DNA of 64,000 nucleotides from Campylobacterales bacterium (GTDB lineage: Bacteria > Campylobacterota > Campylobacteria > Campylobacterales > Sulfurovaceae). The translations under genes and the position numbers were made by a program. This document shows, piece by piece, positions 8,302 to 16,762 of the stretch (position 1 is its first letter; each line of letters begins with the position of its first letter). Location: positions 62,001 to 126,000 of the forward strand of contig JACXUO010000003.1 of NCBI GenBank assembly GCA_014763885.1, in the 5' to 3' direction. Under the pieces are notes generated by a model. The model did no database searches and was not told the origin of the DNA. It saw nothing but the letters and a program-made list of their open reading frames with translations.

Positions 8302-9105
8302 TTAATACAAACCGGTCAGAGGCCTGAAGTTGTGATCATAGTGTTCCTGGAATGCTCTTACTTTATCTTCATGAAGTCCTATATGCGTCTCATAGACATT
8401 CCATGCCACTTTCTCGGTACATGGCGGTGTTGTCAAAGACCCCGAATAGCTGTATACATTGCCGCCCGGAAGCATCTCTGAAGGATTCAGTGTGATCACA
8501 TTCGGATTTTCTTCACCCTCTTCCGGAATCGCAAATCCAAATGCACTTCCAAGTGCTTCATTCTCCGAACCTGCTACATTGTCGATAAACAGACCGATCA
8601 CTGCGATAGATCCATCCTCGGCAACATTCACGAAGTGGCCTTCCATCGCTGCGTGTACTTCATGTTGTGTATGTTCACTCGCGGAGTGGAAATGAAACTG
8701 TTTGAGTTCATAGTCTTTCCCATTGATTATGACATGTACCTTGGGACTGTTTTCTTCGACATTGAAAATGATCGTATGTCCATTATTTGACATCTTGAAC
8801 TGAACCTCTTTATCATAGTCCAACGTATATGCAGGGGCTGCTGCCATAGCAGTCTCAAAGTCAACCGGTGACTGATGCAGTTCTCCTTCAACCACCTCGG
8901 TAAACTCCAGTCCATTGTTACAAGTGGACCACTCCTCTTTCAATGACCCCCAGTAATCCGGCCCTGTCTCCCCATCATAACTGAAATGTACCTCATGTAC
9001 CGTATGTACCTCATGTTCCTCCTCCTGCACAGCGCTGTCACTGTTACAGCCGACAAACCATACTGATGCGATGATCATACCGGCATACAAAAACTTATTT
9101 CTCAC
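8302..9105 (-). CDS. Alpha-type carbonic anhydrase, lipoprotein
   Basis: 267 residues. The N-terminus is a lipoprotein signal ('SVWFVGC', cysteine near residue 20), so the enzyme is anchored in the envelope. The alpha-class fold shows 'HQSPVDF', the first two zinc histidines in 'QFHFHSASEH', the third in 'AMEGHFVN', and 'GSLTTPPCTE' near the end. It hydrates CO2 to bicarbonate in the periplasm, which suits an autotroph supplying inorganic carbon. The residues after the lipobox include a histidine/glutamate-rich stretch ('EEEHEVHTVHEVHF') that could bind metal. It is monocistronic, with a hairpin terminator. Confidence 0.9.
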   Translation of the reverse strand: MRNKFLYAGMIIASVWFVGCNSDSAVQEEEHEVHTVHEVHFSYDGETGPDYWGSLKEEWSTCNNGLEFTEVVEGELHQSPVDFETAMAAAPAYTLDYDKEVQFKMSNNGHTIIFNVEENSPKVHVIINGKDYELKQFHFHSASEHTQHEVHAAMEGHFVNVAEDGSIAVIGLFIDNVAGSENEALGSAFGFAIPEEGEENPNVITLNPSEMLPGGNVYSYSGSLTTPPCTEKVAWNVYETHIGLHEDKVRAFQEHYDHNFRPLTGLY

Positions 9106-9287
9106 TCTCTTTCCTTGTGATTGAAATGCGAGGGGTCTCTTCCCCCTTCATCTAAATTATAAATAATACTGATTTAAAATACTTTTTTTATAGAAATAAT
9201 TGTTGATAAATAGGCCTGATTTTGCAAATATTTGAAAAAAAGAGCTTTTCTGAGAAAAAAACTCATCACTGAGTGCAGTTTTTTTCA

Positions 9288-10205
9288 TCACCCTTGGCGC
9301 AGCATCTCTTCGATCGTGACCTTTACATTTTCCCCCAGGGCATCCAGGTCATATCCCCCTTCGAGGAAAAAGATATACGGTACGTCGCTCAGGGAGAGAA
9401 TTATTCTGACCATTTTACGGATGCCCTCTGTCGTGATATTAAGGCTGGCAAGCGGGTCGCTCTCATGCAGGTCATACCCCGCTGAGACAAGGATAATATC
9501 GGGCTTGAACTTTGCTGCAAGCGGCGGCAGATCATTCTGATAGATATCCAGCAGCTCTTCATCTCCGCTTTCGGGCATCATCAAAAAGTTAGCCGTATAC
9601 CCCTCCCCTTTCCTCTCGCCGATATGGGACTCCGCACCTGTCCCGGGATAGGAGAAGGACTGATGGGAGGAGAAGTAAAAAACCGTATCATCTTCCCAGA
9701 AGGTCTGTTGGGTACCATTGCCATGATGGACATCAAAATCGATGATCATTACTTTTTTGTACCCTGCACTTTGGGCGTAGCGTGCGGTGATCGCGATGTT
9801 GTTGAAGAGACAGAAGCCCATCGCATCCGTCGGTGTGGCATGATGGCCCGGAGGCCTGACAGCACAGAATGCTCTCTCAAACGTACGCGCCTTCACACCG
9901 TCCACCGCGGCAATTCCTGCCCCGACCGCTTTTTTCGCTGCTTCAAAAGAGTCTTTGCTGCAGACCGTATCCGCATCAATCGCACTTTCACTGCTGCTGG
10001 CCTCTTTGATTTTTTCTATAAGTTCAGGGGTATGCACAAGGGCAATGAGCTTTTCAGATGCAGAAAGAGGTTCTACAGCAATAAGCCTCTCTTTCACTCC
10101 CTCCAAAGCCTTATTAATGGCTATCAGGCGGGCAGGAGACTCCGGATGTGCGACACCCGGATTATGTTTCAGATAGATCTCGTCAGTGATATAGGCTACT
10201 CTCAT
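9288..10205 (-). CDS. Histone-deacetylase-family (AcuC/HDAC-like) amidohydrolase
   Basis: 305 residues, the usual bacterial HDAC-fold length. Active-site parts are all present: 'RPPGHHATPTDAMGFCLFNN' (paired histidines), 'IDFDVHHGNGTQ' (zinc Asp and His), 'SAGYDLHESDPLA' (zinc Asp) and 'FFLEGGYD' (transition-state tyrosine). Bacterial members remove acetyl groups from acetylated polyamines or from lysines of proteins such as acetyl-CoA synthetase. It lies seven bases after a small HTH/coiled-coil gene and is probably co-transcribed with it. The substrate is not shown by context; speA is 50 kb away, so a polyamine link is not supported. Confidence 0.9.
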   Translation of the reverse strand: MRVAYITDEIYLKHNPGVAHPESPARLIAINKALEGVKERLIAVEPLSASEKLIALVHTPELIEKIKEASSSESAIDADTVCSKDSFEAAKKAVGAGIAAVDGVKARTFERAFCAVRPPGHHATPTDAMGFCLFNNIAITARYAQSAGYKKVMIIDFDVHHGNGTQQTFWEDDTVFYFSSHQSFSYPGTGAESHIGERKGEGYTANFLMMPESGDEELLDIYQNDLPPLAAKFKPDIILVSAGYDLHESDPLASLNITTEGIRKMVRIILSLSDVPYIFFLEGGYDLDALGENVKVTIEEMLRQG

Positions 10206-10212
10206 CTGACCA

Positions 10213-10494
10213 TTATAACTTCTTTTTGAGTGCCTCCAGCTCTTTTCTCAGTGCAGCCACCTCTTTTTTCAGCTGTTCTATCTCGCTTTCAAGACTTATT
10301 GGTGTTTGGTCAGGTGTGGTGATCCGGCTTTCCTGTTTTTCTGCCTCTTCGGTATCTTCCAGCACATAGATGACCTCTTTCCCCTCTTCAAGTACGGTTT
10401 CGCTCCTGACCGATCCCTCTCTTACCCTCTTCATCGCAGTGAAGATACTGATCTTGTGTCTTTTTGCATAAGCTTTTATCGTTAGTTTTTCCAT
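10213..10494 (-). CDS. Small protein with excisionase-like N-terminus and C-terminal coiled coil
   Basis: 93 residues. The N-terminal part, 'LTIKAYAKRHKISIFTAMKRVREG', resembles the winged helix of MerR/excisionase-like small DNA-binding proteins. A strand pair ('SVRSETVLEEGKEVIYVLE') follows, and the last 30 residues are a heptad-patterned coiled coil rich in K, E and L, suggesting dimerisation. It is the first gene of a two-gene unit with the HDAC-like enzyme. Function unknown; a regulator or adaptor of the enzyme is possible. Confidence 0.6.
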   Translation of the reverse strand: MEKLTIKAYAKRHKISIFTAMKRVREGSVRSETVLEEGKEVIYVLEDTEEAEKQESRITTPDQTPISLESEIEQLKKEVAALRKELEALKKKL

Positions 10495-10580
10495 GCTGTA
10501 ATTATATACATTTTAGTTGTATTTACATTAATTTGTTATAATGTTCTATATTTTTTATCATCTACATAAAGGATTTATCA

Positions 10581-11132
10581 ATGAAACATTTAAGACTCCC
10601 TTCTTTGCTCTTCTCCATTCTGCTTGTTTGGGCATTCAGCACCTCTTTCTCGGCTGCAGGTTCGGCACAAAAACTTGAAAGAGACAGTAATGCGGCCGTA
10701 GCGAGATTTGTGAAACAATTCAAGGGTGCAGAGCAGTTTATCAACAATGCATCAGGTTATCTTGTGTTTCCTGAAATCACCAAGGCCGGATTTATGGTAG
10801 GTGGAAGTTACGGTCAGGGGGTATTGCGTGTAAATGGGCAGACCAAACACTACTACAGCGTGACAAGTGCCTCGTTCGGTTTCCAGGCAGGTGCACAACA
10901 GCATGCAATGATCATTGCTTTTTTGAGTGATGCCTCTCTTAAAAACTTTATCGCAAGCAACGGCTGGGAAGCAGGCGTTGACGGTACGATTACAATCATT
11001 GACTGGGGAAAAAGCAAAGACCTCTCTTCTATCAGTTATGAAAAACCGATCGTCGCGTTTATCTTCGGAGAGAAGGGGCTGATGGGCGGAATTTCGCTGG
11101 AGGGGAACAAGTTCCAGCGTATCATCCCCTAA
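10581..11132 (+). CDS. SYLF-domain (Ysc84-related) lipid-binding protein, exported
   Basis: 183 residues. A Sec signal peptide covers residues 1 to about 27. The remainder is a SYLF domain: 'FPEITKAGFMVGGSYGQGVLRV', 'ASFGFQAGAQQHAMIIAFLS' and 'DLSSISYEKPIVAFIFGEKGLMGGISLEGNKFQRI', which run almost to the C-terminus as in the family. SYLF domains bind phosphoinositides in eukaryotes. In bacteria they occur as secreted or periplasmic proteins of unknown role. A TATAAT at 10537-10542 in the AT-rich gap is a plausible -10. Monocistronic, followed by a hairpin. Confidence 0.85.
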   Translation: MKHLRLPSLLFSILLVWAFSTSFSAAGSAQKLERDSNAAVARFVKQFKGAEQFINNASGYLVFPEITKAGFMVGGSYGQGVLRVNGQTKHYYSVTSASFGFQAGAQQHAMIIAFLSDASLKNFIASNGWEAGVDGTITIIDWGKSKDLSSISYEKPIVAFIFGEKGLMGGISLEGNKFQRIIP

Positions 11133-11135
11133 TCA

Positions 11136-11161
11136 CCAGAGAGTTTTGAAGACCTCTCTGG
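11136..11161 (+). terminator. Hairpin after the SYLF gene
   Basis: CCAGAGAG and its complement CTCTCTGG enclose a 10-base loop four bases after the stop codon. The stem is short and no T-run follows, so this is a weak terminator call. Confidence 0.4.
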
Positions 11162-11213
11162 ATAAGAACGAAAAATATCCCTCCACACAATTAGACCCTC
11201 TGAATCATTCTCT

Positions 11214-11256
11214 CCGTTATCCTGATAACGGATCGAAGTCCGGAATGACGGTATCT
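11214..11256. repeat. Dispersed-repeat-like palindromic segment
   Basis: CCGTTAT and ATAACGG form a 7-bp stem over CCTG, directly followed by GATCGAAGTCCGGAATGACGG, which resembles the 'GTCATTCCGGACTTCGATC' intergenic repeats common in proteobacterial genomes. Only one copy is in this window, so the family assignment comes from memory of such repeats. Just beyond, 11273-11300 holds four near-identical heptamers (TTCTAAC type) that run into the 3' end of the radical SAM gene. Confidence 0.35.
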
Positions 11257-11280
11257 GTCAGAGAATTCATTTTCTAACTT

Positions 11281-12168
11281 CTAACTTCTAATTTTTAACT
11301 CCCCGTTAAACCTCTCCTTGTAGCTGCACTTCTGGCAGAGCTCTTCTACCGCTTTCCCCGCTTTGAAACCGGCAAGCATCTCCTGGGCACGATTGCCCTT
11401 GAGGATCGATTCAAGACTATTTTCATGCAGGTCACCCAGCTCTATGACACCGTCACTGTCAAGACAGCACGGAACTACCTTCCCGGATGCCAGTACTGCG
11501 ATATGCGACTGCAATCCCTGGCAGGTGCCATCACCATAGAACGGGTTGTTCAGGGATGGCCACTCAAAATACTCATCAAAATGCAGCAGCACCTTGGAGG
11601 CAAGCCTGATCGATTTTGGGCGCTGATGATAGATCTCATCAAGAGAAAGCGGAACATCAAATGCCTGGGAGAGTCTCTTGAAGAGTGTTTCGTTAAAGCT
11701 GCGTTCGCTCATCATCTCATCAAGGTTCCAGACCCTGAGATTGATAAAGAGTTCCTTGCCCTGTTTTTTCTTCTCCTCGCAAAGCGCCAGAACGGGAGAG
11801 ATATACTGCTCGAATGTCAGCCTGGTATCATTTTTGTTGAATGCATTGAGGGAGATATTGATCTGTTTCACGGAAGGGTGAAAGAGTGTGTCGTAGGGCT
11901 GCTTTTTGAGAAAATACCCGCTGGTGGTCAGTATCGCTCTGAGCCCGTGTTTGTAGAGTATATCCAGATAGCCCGAAAGGTTGGGCAGCGTCAGGGGATC
12001 TCCCACCACATGACATGCGATCTCTTTGGTGTAGGCCGCAGCCTGTGAGACCACCGACTCAAAAAATGCAAGCTCCATCTGTTTTGAGGGAAGGTTTTTT
12101 GTGGGACAGAAGCTGCATGAGAGTCCACAGACATTGGTCAGTTCGATATAGATACGATAAAACTTCAC
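11281..12168 (-). CDS. Radical SAM protein with SPASM-like C-terminal cysteines
   Basis: 295 residues from a GTG start four bases after the preceding gene; the ribosome site is poor, which suggests coupled translation. The N-terminus has the radical SAM CxxxCxxC set ('NVCGLSCSFCPTKN'), binding a 4Fe-4S cluster. The C-terminus has further cysteines ('GDGTCQG', 'KVVPCCLD', 'LCQKCSY') in the pattern of a SPASM/twitch auxiliary cluster domain. Such enzymes modify peptides or mature other enzymes, but no precursor peptide is visible next to it. The last codons overlap a short tandem heptamer repeat, so the C-terminal tail may be variable between strains. Confidence 0.8.
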   Translation of the reverse strand: MKFYRIYIELTNVCGLSCSFCPTKNLPSKQMELAFFESVVSQAAAYTKEIACHVVGDPLTLPNLSGYLDILYKHGLRAILTTSGYFLKKQPYDTLFHPSVKQINISLNAFNKNDTRLTFEQYISPVLALCEEKKKQGKELFINLRVWNLDEMMSERSFNETLFKRLSQAFDVPLSLDEIYHQRPKSIRLASKVLLHFDEYFEWPSLNNPFYGDGTCQGLQSHIAVLASGKVVPCCLDSDGVIELGDLHENSLESILKGNRAQEMLAGFKAGKAVEELCQKCSYKERFNGELKIRS

Positions 12169-12172
12169 TCGA

Positions 12173-13195
12173 TCACTTCATACAGGCAGAAAGATCTGTC
12201 ATATTTGCCGCTCTGTTGATACAGGGCATTCTCACCTTCAGCTCCCTGATCTTTATGTCCAGATTATCCAGCATCTTCTCCTTGTTCTCCTCTACCATCA
12301 GTATATCTGTATGGTTGCCGTTACCGTTAAACTCTGATTTCAATGCTCTGATCTCCATCAGGCACTCGGAGGTATCGCTCTGGGATTGCGCAGTATGCAG
12401 ACAGGCCCTTGTTTTCCGCATCGCTTTTAGCAGGAGGGGGAGATAGTTTTTCTCTTTTTCAAACAGTTCATTAAAAAACCCGTTGAAGGTCTTTGCATAA
12501 TTTTTGTCGGTAGTGTTGAGATCAGCCTCTTTAGTGCGGATGATCTTATCCGAGATCGTCTCGGATCTGTAGGTCTGGGTCGTTTTGATCATATTTCTCA
12601 CCAGAAGGTCTTCTTTGAGAGGATACTCGGGAAGCACAAACTCCTCTTCGGAAAGATTGAGGTCAAAATTGACATAATCAGCCCGTTTCCCGTAGACAAA
12701 TCCCAGATAGCGCTTCTCATCTAACAGGACAACTCCCTTGTACAGGCAGACTTTTCTGTTGCTCTCTTCCCAGAGTTCGCACTCCAGTGATGCCACGTCC
12801 ATCGTGCCTGTTTTTTCCATGCGGCTGACATCCACCTCTCCGATATCGCCTTCCAGAAGGTTCGTTGTGATGATACGTTCGTTCTGAAAATCCACCGTAT
12901 AGAGCGTCTCTTTTTCGCTCTTTTTCAGTGTCTTTTCTCTCTCTATGCTGTAGAGCGTACCAAAAAGTGTCTCCTTGCGTTCCATCGCTTCTATACGCAC
13001 ATCGCCCCACTCTTTAAAAGAGAGTTTTTCGTATCCCTCTATCGAGAGGTTGCACTCCGGGGTCACAACACCCCCGCCATAGATCTCATACTCAACAACT
13101 CCTGCCTGAATACCGTATGTTTTTTCCTCTTCACTGGCCTGGGCCACCAGTGTTACTGAAGTGATCATCAAAAAAATGAAATACTTTACTGACAT
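12173..13195 (-). CDS. Hypothetical periplasmic protein
   Basis: 340 residues. A Sec signal peptide ends at about 'LVAQASEEE'. The mature part has no motif I recognise: a beta-rich first half (many alternating hydrophobic strands) and a helical second half (from about residue 235) with four cysteines ('RACLHTAQSQSDTSEC', 'MPCINRAANMTDLSAC') that could form two disulfides, in a repeated C-x(n)-S-x-C layout. It precedes the radical SAM gene by four bases and is probably in the same transcript. A link between the two, such as maturation of the exported protein, is conceivable but unproven. Confidence 0.6.
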   Translation of the reverse strand: MSVKYFIFLMITSVTLVAQASEEEKTYGIQAGVVEYEIYGGGVVTPECNLSIEGYEKLSFKEWGDVRIEAMERKETLFGTLYSIEREKTLKKSEKETLYTVDFQNERIITTNLLEGDIGEVDVSRMEKTGTMDVASLECELWEESNRKVCLYKGVVLLDEKRYLGFVYGKRADYVNFDLNLSEEEFVLPEYPLKEDLLVRNMIKTTQTYRSETISDKIIRTKEADLNTTDKNYAKTFNGFFNELFEKEKNYLPLLLKAMRKTRACLHTAQSQSDTSECLMEIRALKSEFNGNGNHTDILMVEENKEKMLDNLDIKIRELKVRMPCINRAANMTDLSACMK

Positions 13196-13319
13196 TTAGG
13201 AATAACCCTTTGCGTTCAATTTTGAGAAATATTGTAGCATAATAATATAAGGGCACCTCTCATAGAAGATAAAACCCTGTTCAAGGGGTTTTGCTAAAGA
13301 GCCGCAGCCCTGCAGCAGA

Positions 13320-13871
13320 TCACTTGATCTTGCCTGCGATATCCTCTTCCAGCCTGCCGAATGCTTTATCCATCGTATTGACGATAGCCGCCGGTTCGGT
13401 GCCTGTTTGCAGCGCGGTATTGAAAAGATAGGCTTGACTCTTTCTGCTCCTGGTCTCCATGATCAGATAGTTGGCGTCCAGATAGACCATGCCTCCCTGT
13501 GCCAGAAAACGGTTGATCTGCACTTTGACCTTGATATCAGGCTGTCTCTCTACGCCCCACGGATAGGCAAAGACATCCGGCTGGTCAAACTTCTTTTGCA
13601 GAAAACTGATCAGACGCTCGGTAAGACCGATATCGAGATCTTCCGCCCACAGTACCGAATCCAGCTGGGATATCTGATTGCCTGAACGTGCTATGGTCAA
13701 TTTGCGCTTATCCATGTAGCTGGGAAGGAGCACCTGCATCACACCGATACTTTGGTCGGACCGGTGCACATCGGACGGCTGCGTTGCCGTAGAGAGTACA
13801 TAGTAGTGGCTTTTTGTCGCGCAGCCTGTCATCAAAAGAACCATGATAGCCATGAATATACTGTTTCGCAT
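13320..13871 (-). CDS. pqiC: PqiC-like outer-membrane lipoprotein of an MCE transport system
   Basis: 183 residues. The lipobox 'LMTGCAT' puts the acylated cysteine at about residue 17. The body matches the ABC-transport auxiliary lipoprotein family (DUF330): 'HYYVLS', 'IGVMQVLLPSYMDKRKL' and 'WAEDLDIGLTERLISFLQKKF'. PqiC anchors the PqiB tunnel at the outer membrane. The gene overlaps pqiB by one base and is the last of the four-gene pqi operon. Confidence 0.85.
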   Translation of the reverse strand: MRNSIFMAIMVLLMTGCATKSHYYVLSTATQPSDVHRSDQSIGVMQVLLPSYMDKRKLTIARSGNQISQLDSVLWAEDLDIGLTERLISFLQKKFDQPDVFAYPWGVERQPDIKVKVQINRFLAQGGMVYLDANYLIMETRSRKSQAYLFNTALQTGTEPAAIVNTMDKAFGRLEEDIAGKIK

Positions 13872-15484
13872 TACTCTTCTCCAAATATCAGTGCGTTCGG
13901 TTTACGGTTGATCATTCTGAGCACCCTGGTCATCTCTTCAGAGGTCTCGGTGACCATTTTCAGGGTTTGTGCCAGCTGATTGTTCATCAAAGAGTCATGC
14001 TCGTACCCCTGTAGTACACGGTTGGCACTCTCCAGTGTCTGCGTCAGTTTCTTGATACTCTGATCGAGTGAGCCGGGCAGATCCTGTGTCTCTTTCTTCG
14101 CGACCAGGGTATTGATATGTTTGATCGTATCATTGAGGCTGGTCAGCGTCTCATGCAGCGGTTTGGCATTTTCATCCACTACCTGATTGGTCGACTCCAG
14201 CAGCCTGTTGAGACGCGCCACCAACACATTGAACTGCCCCATCAGATCGTTGCTTTGATCACTGACAGAAGGGAGGACGGGATACTTCTCCCCCTGGGTG
14301 ATCGCCCGATAAGACGTATCCTCTTTGAAAACAAGATCCACATAGAGTGTCCCGGTGATCGGGTCGGTCGCGGTGATCTTTGCGCGCAGCCCCTCTTCCA
14401 CCGCCTTTTTGAAGTTCATCTCCCCGGTAATATTCTGATCATTCTGGCTATCAAAGAATGAGGTATCGATCTGCAGATAGACCGTACCTGCCATCTTGTG
14501 CGTTTCGGGGTCATAGACCGTGGAGACTTTCGTCACTCTTCCCACCTCATACCCCTCATAACGTACCGCAGCCTCCTGTCTGAGCTTGGCAACCGAATCA
14601 AGCACATGAAGTTCAAATCTTTCGACCGCCTTGCCTCCCTTACCGACCTTTTGCCCTTCAGCTGCATTGATGTTCTTGTATAGAGCGAAAAGATGTCCGT
14701 CCGGTACCGGCCTGCCGGGATCTTCTCCCGAAGAGGAGAAGGAGATCCCCCCTTGTATCATATGGGAGAGGGGTGCGATATTGACATTGAGCCTTCCGTT
14801 GGAGATATCCACATCAAGGGCACTCCTGATCCAGAATTTCGAATCCGTATGGACATAGGGGACATACGCCTTATCAATATAGACATAAAAATCGATACCC
14901 CGATCATCCAGTGAGATCGTGATGTATTCCACCTCTCCCACTTTGATGTTTTTAAAAAAGACAGGGGTTCCCTGGCTTATATTGTACGCCTGGGGGGCAT
15001 TGAGGCGGAAATACTCCCCTTCCCTGTCTGCCCTGTAGACATAGGGAAGCCCGGTAAAGACCTTCCTGAACTCACCACCTTTCTGGGCATAGACATTGAT
15101 ATAGGTCCCGGAGATCAGCGTATCCAGCCCGCTTATCCCTCCAAGCCCCACTTCAGGCTTGACGATCCAGAATTTCGTATACTCATTGAGAAAAGGCTCT
15201 GCGGACTTGTCCATGCGCGCATAGACGGCGACCTGTGAACCCTCTTTTTCGAGATTGATCCGGGTGACTTTCCCGACCGTGACATCTCTGTACTTGATGA
15301 CACTCTGCCCTGCCTGCAACCCTTCATTGTTGGGAAAGACGATCTTGATCTCGGGCCCCAGTTCCGAGTAATACTGATACGCCAGCCATGCAGCGATCAG
15401 GAGCGCTGCAAAAGGTACGATCCAGATAGAGGTAACAAAGTTGAACTTTGTAGACGCTTCCACGTGCGGAATGTTTTGGGACAT
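13871..15484 (-). CDS. pqiB: PqiB-like MCE protein forming a periplasm-spanning lipid channel
   Basis: 537 residues, the usual PqiB length. One N-terminal transmembrane helix (residues about 17-40) is followed by three MCE (MlaD) domains, starting near 'LGPEIKIVFPNNEGLQAGQS', 'YFRLNAPQAYNISQGTPVFF' and 'RFELHVLDSVAKLRQEAAVRYEG', and by a long helical C-terminal part (from about residue 420) that in E. coli PqiB assembles a needle toward the outer membrane. It moves lipid between membranes. Its ATG touches the pqiA stop and its stop touches pqiC, so expression is tightly coupled. Confidence 0.9.
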   Translation of the reverse strand: MSQNIPHVEASTKFNFVTSIWIVPFAALLIAAWLAYQYYSELGPEIKIVFPNNEGLQAGQSVIKYRDVTVGKVTRINLEKEGSQVAVYARMDKSAEPFLNEYTKFWIVKPEVGLGGISGLDTLISGTYINVYAQKGGEFRKVFTGLPYVYRADREGEYFRLNAPQAYNISQGTPVFFKNIKVGEVEYITISLDDRGIDFYVYIDKAYVPYVHTDSKFWIRSALDVDISNGRLNVNIAPLSHMIQGGISFSSSGEDPGRPVPDGHLFALYKNINAAEGQKVGKGGKAVERFELHVLDSVAKLRQEAAVRYEGYEVGRVTKVSTVYDPETHKMAGTVYLQIDTSFFDSQNDQNITGEMNFKKAVEEGLRAKITATDPITGTLYVDLVFKEDTSYRAITQGEKYPVLPSVSDQSNDLMGQFNVLVARLNRLLESTNQVVDENAKPLHETLTSLNDTIKHINTLVAKKETQDLPGSLDQSIKKLTQTLESANRVLQGYEHDSLMNNQLAQTLKMVTETSEEMTRVLRMINRKPNALIFGEE

Positions 15485-16083
15485 TAACGGTTCTCCTTGA
15501 TAAGGCTTTCATCAAAAGCCTGCGCTGCCAAAAGGGTAAAAAAGACTGAAAGGGCAAATGCCGTCGCGGCCGTTCCTGCGATGATCTGTACATTGTGCAT
15601 ATGGATCAATGCAGCCAGTATCGCCACGACAAAGACATCGATCATCGACCAGGGGCCAATCGCTTCAGTCATATAATACAATTTATGCTTGTTGACTTTT
15701 TTATCTTTTCCTAAAGGGTATTTTACACTAATTAGCAGATAAACCAAAATCAGAAACTTCATGATGGGGACCAGGATCGAAGCAAAAAAGATAATCGCCG
15801 CGATCGGATAGGAGCCGGACTCCCACATCAGTATGATCCCCCCTACGATCGTACTCTCCTCCACTTTCCCGAACTGTGTACTCACGAGCATCGGATAGAG
15901 GTTTGCCGGGATGTAGGCGATGATCGCCGTGATCAGGTATGCCCAGCTCTTTTCGGTCTTGAAACGTCTGTACCTGTAGATAGGCGAGCCGCAGCGCCGA
16001 CACCTGTTATCCCTGCCTTTGTCGATATTGACCGCTTCGCATACCGGACAGCGTATCAGATTTTTTTCATCGATCTCAACCAT
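15484..16083 (-). CDS. pqiA: PqiA-domain inner-membrane protein (second half-PqiA)
   Basis: 199 residues from the ATG at 16083 (GGAGAA upstream). A longer frame starting at 16119 would run back into the previous gene. It carries an N-terminal zinc ribbon ('CPVCEAVNIDKGRDNRCRRCG') and four transmembrane helices, that is one PqiA domain. E. coli PqiA holds two such domains in about 417 residues; here they are separate genes, joined by a one-base TAATG overlap. The protein probably pairs with its neighbour to form the inner-membrane part of the Pqi lipid pathway. Confidence 0.85.
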   Translation of the reverse strand: MVEIDEKNLIRCPVCEAVNIDKGRDNRCRRCGSPIYRYRRFKTEKSWAYLITAIIAYIPANLYPMLVSTQFGKVEESTIVGGIILMWESGSYPIAAIIFFASILVPIMKFLILVYLLISVKYPLGKDKKVNKHKLYYMTEAIGPWSMIDVFVVAILAALIHMHNVQIIAGTAATAFALSVFFTLLAAQAFDESLIKENR

Positions 16084-16718
16084 TATTTCTCCATAAGGAT
16101 CTGCTTTCTCAGCATCCAAATCTCATTGAGGTGGATATGCTTTGTCATATAGATATCCAAAAGCACAAACACCACCAAAGCCCAAAATGCGATCCCCATA
16201 TGTATCTGGGCATAGCCGATCAGTTTGACCAGTGCCACGAGGATACTGATCAGAAAGATGTCGTTCATGCTCCACGGCTTCATATAGGAGAGCCAGACCA
16301 GAACTCTTCTGCTGAGATCCTCCCCTTTTTTGAGTTTCAACATCAGAAAAAGCACGACATAGAGCGTAAAGATCGCCAACGGGAAAAGAAAGAGCACGAC
16401 CGCACACAATAATCCCACAACATAAAAGCCGTTCTCGAACAGAGAGAGAAAGGTCATGGGTATCGTGATGAACTGTTCGTTCCCCAGCATCTCGATCCGA
16501 ACGACCGGGAAAAAGTTTGCCACCGCAAAAAATATCAGTGCGGTGAGGGAAAGCGCCAGTCCGTGGTCTATCAGTTTTGAGTCATACCTGTACAATACAC
16601 TGTGGCACTCCACGCAGCATGCTTTCGTCCCATCCTCGATGGGAATCTCCTCATGCAGTGTATGGCATTGATGACAGATGATAAGGTGATCGAGGGCATC
16701 TTCATTTTCAATTTTCAT
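16083..16718 (-). CDS. pqiA: PqiA-domain inner-membrane protein (first half-PqiA)
   Basis: 211 residues from the ATG at 16718; a TTG start nine codons earlier is less likely. It shows paired cysteines of a zinc ribbon ('ICHQCHTLHEE', 'ACCVECHSVLYRY') and four hydrophobic helices. It is the promoter-proximal gene of the pqiA-pqiA-pqiB-pqiC operon and corresponds to the other half of a classical two-domain PqiA. It is divergent from the lipid-kinase-like gene at 16763, so the 44-base gap must hold both promoters. I cannot place them with confidence. Confidence 0.85.
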   Translation of the reverse strand: MKIENEDALDHLIICHQCHTLHEEIPIEDGTKACCVECHSVLYRYDSKLIDHGLALSLTALIFFAVANFFPVVRIEMLGNEQFITIPMTFLSLFENGFYVVGLLCAVVLFLFPLAIFTLYVVLFLMLKLKKGEDLSRRVLVWLSYMKPWSMNDIFLISILVALVKLIGYAQIHMGIAFWALVVFVLLDIYMTKHIHLNEIWMLRKQILMEK

Positions 16719-16762
16719 AGATATAATTGTAACCAAATAGATCAAATATCTAAAGGCTATTG

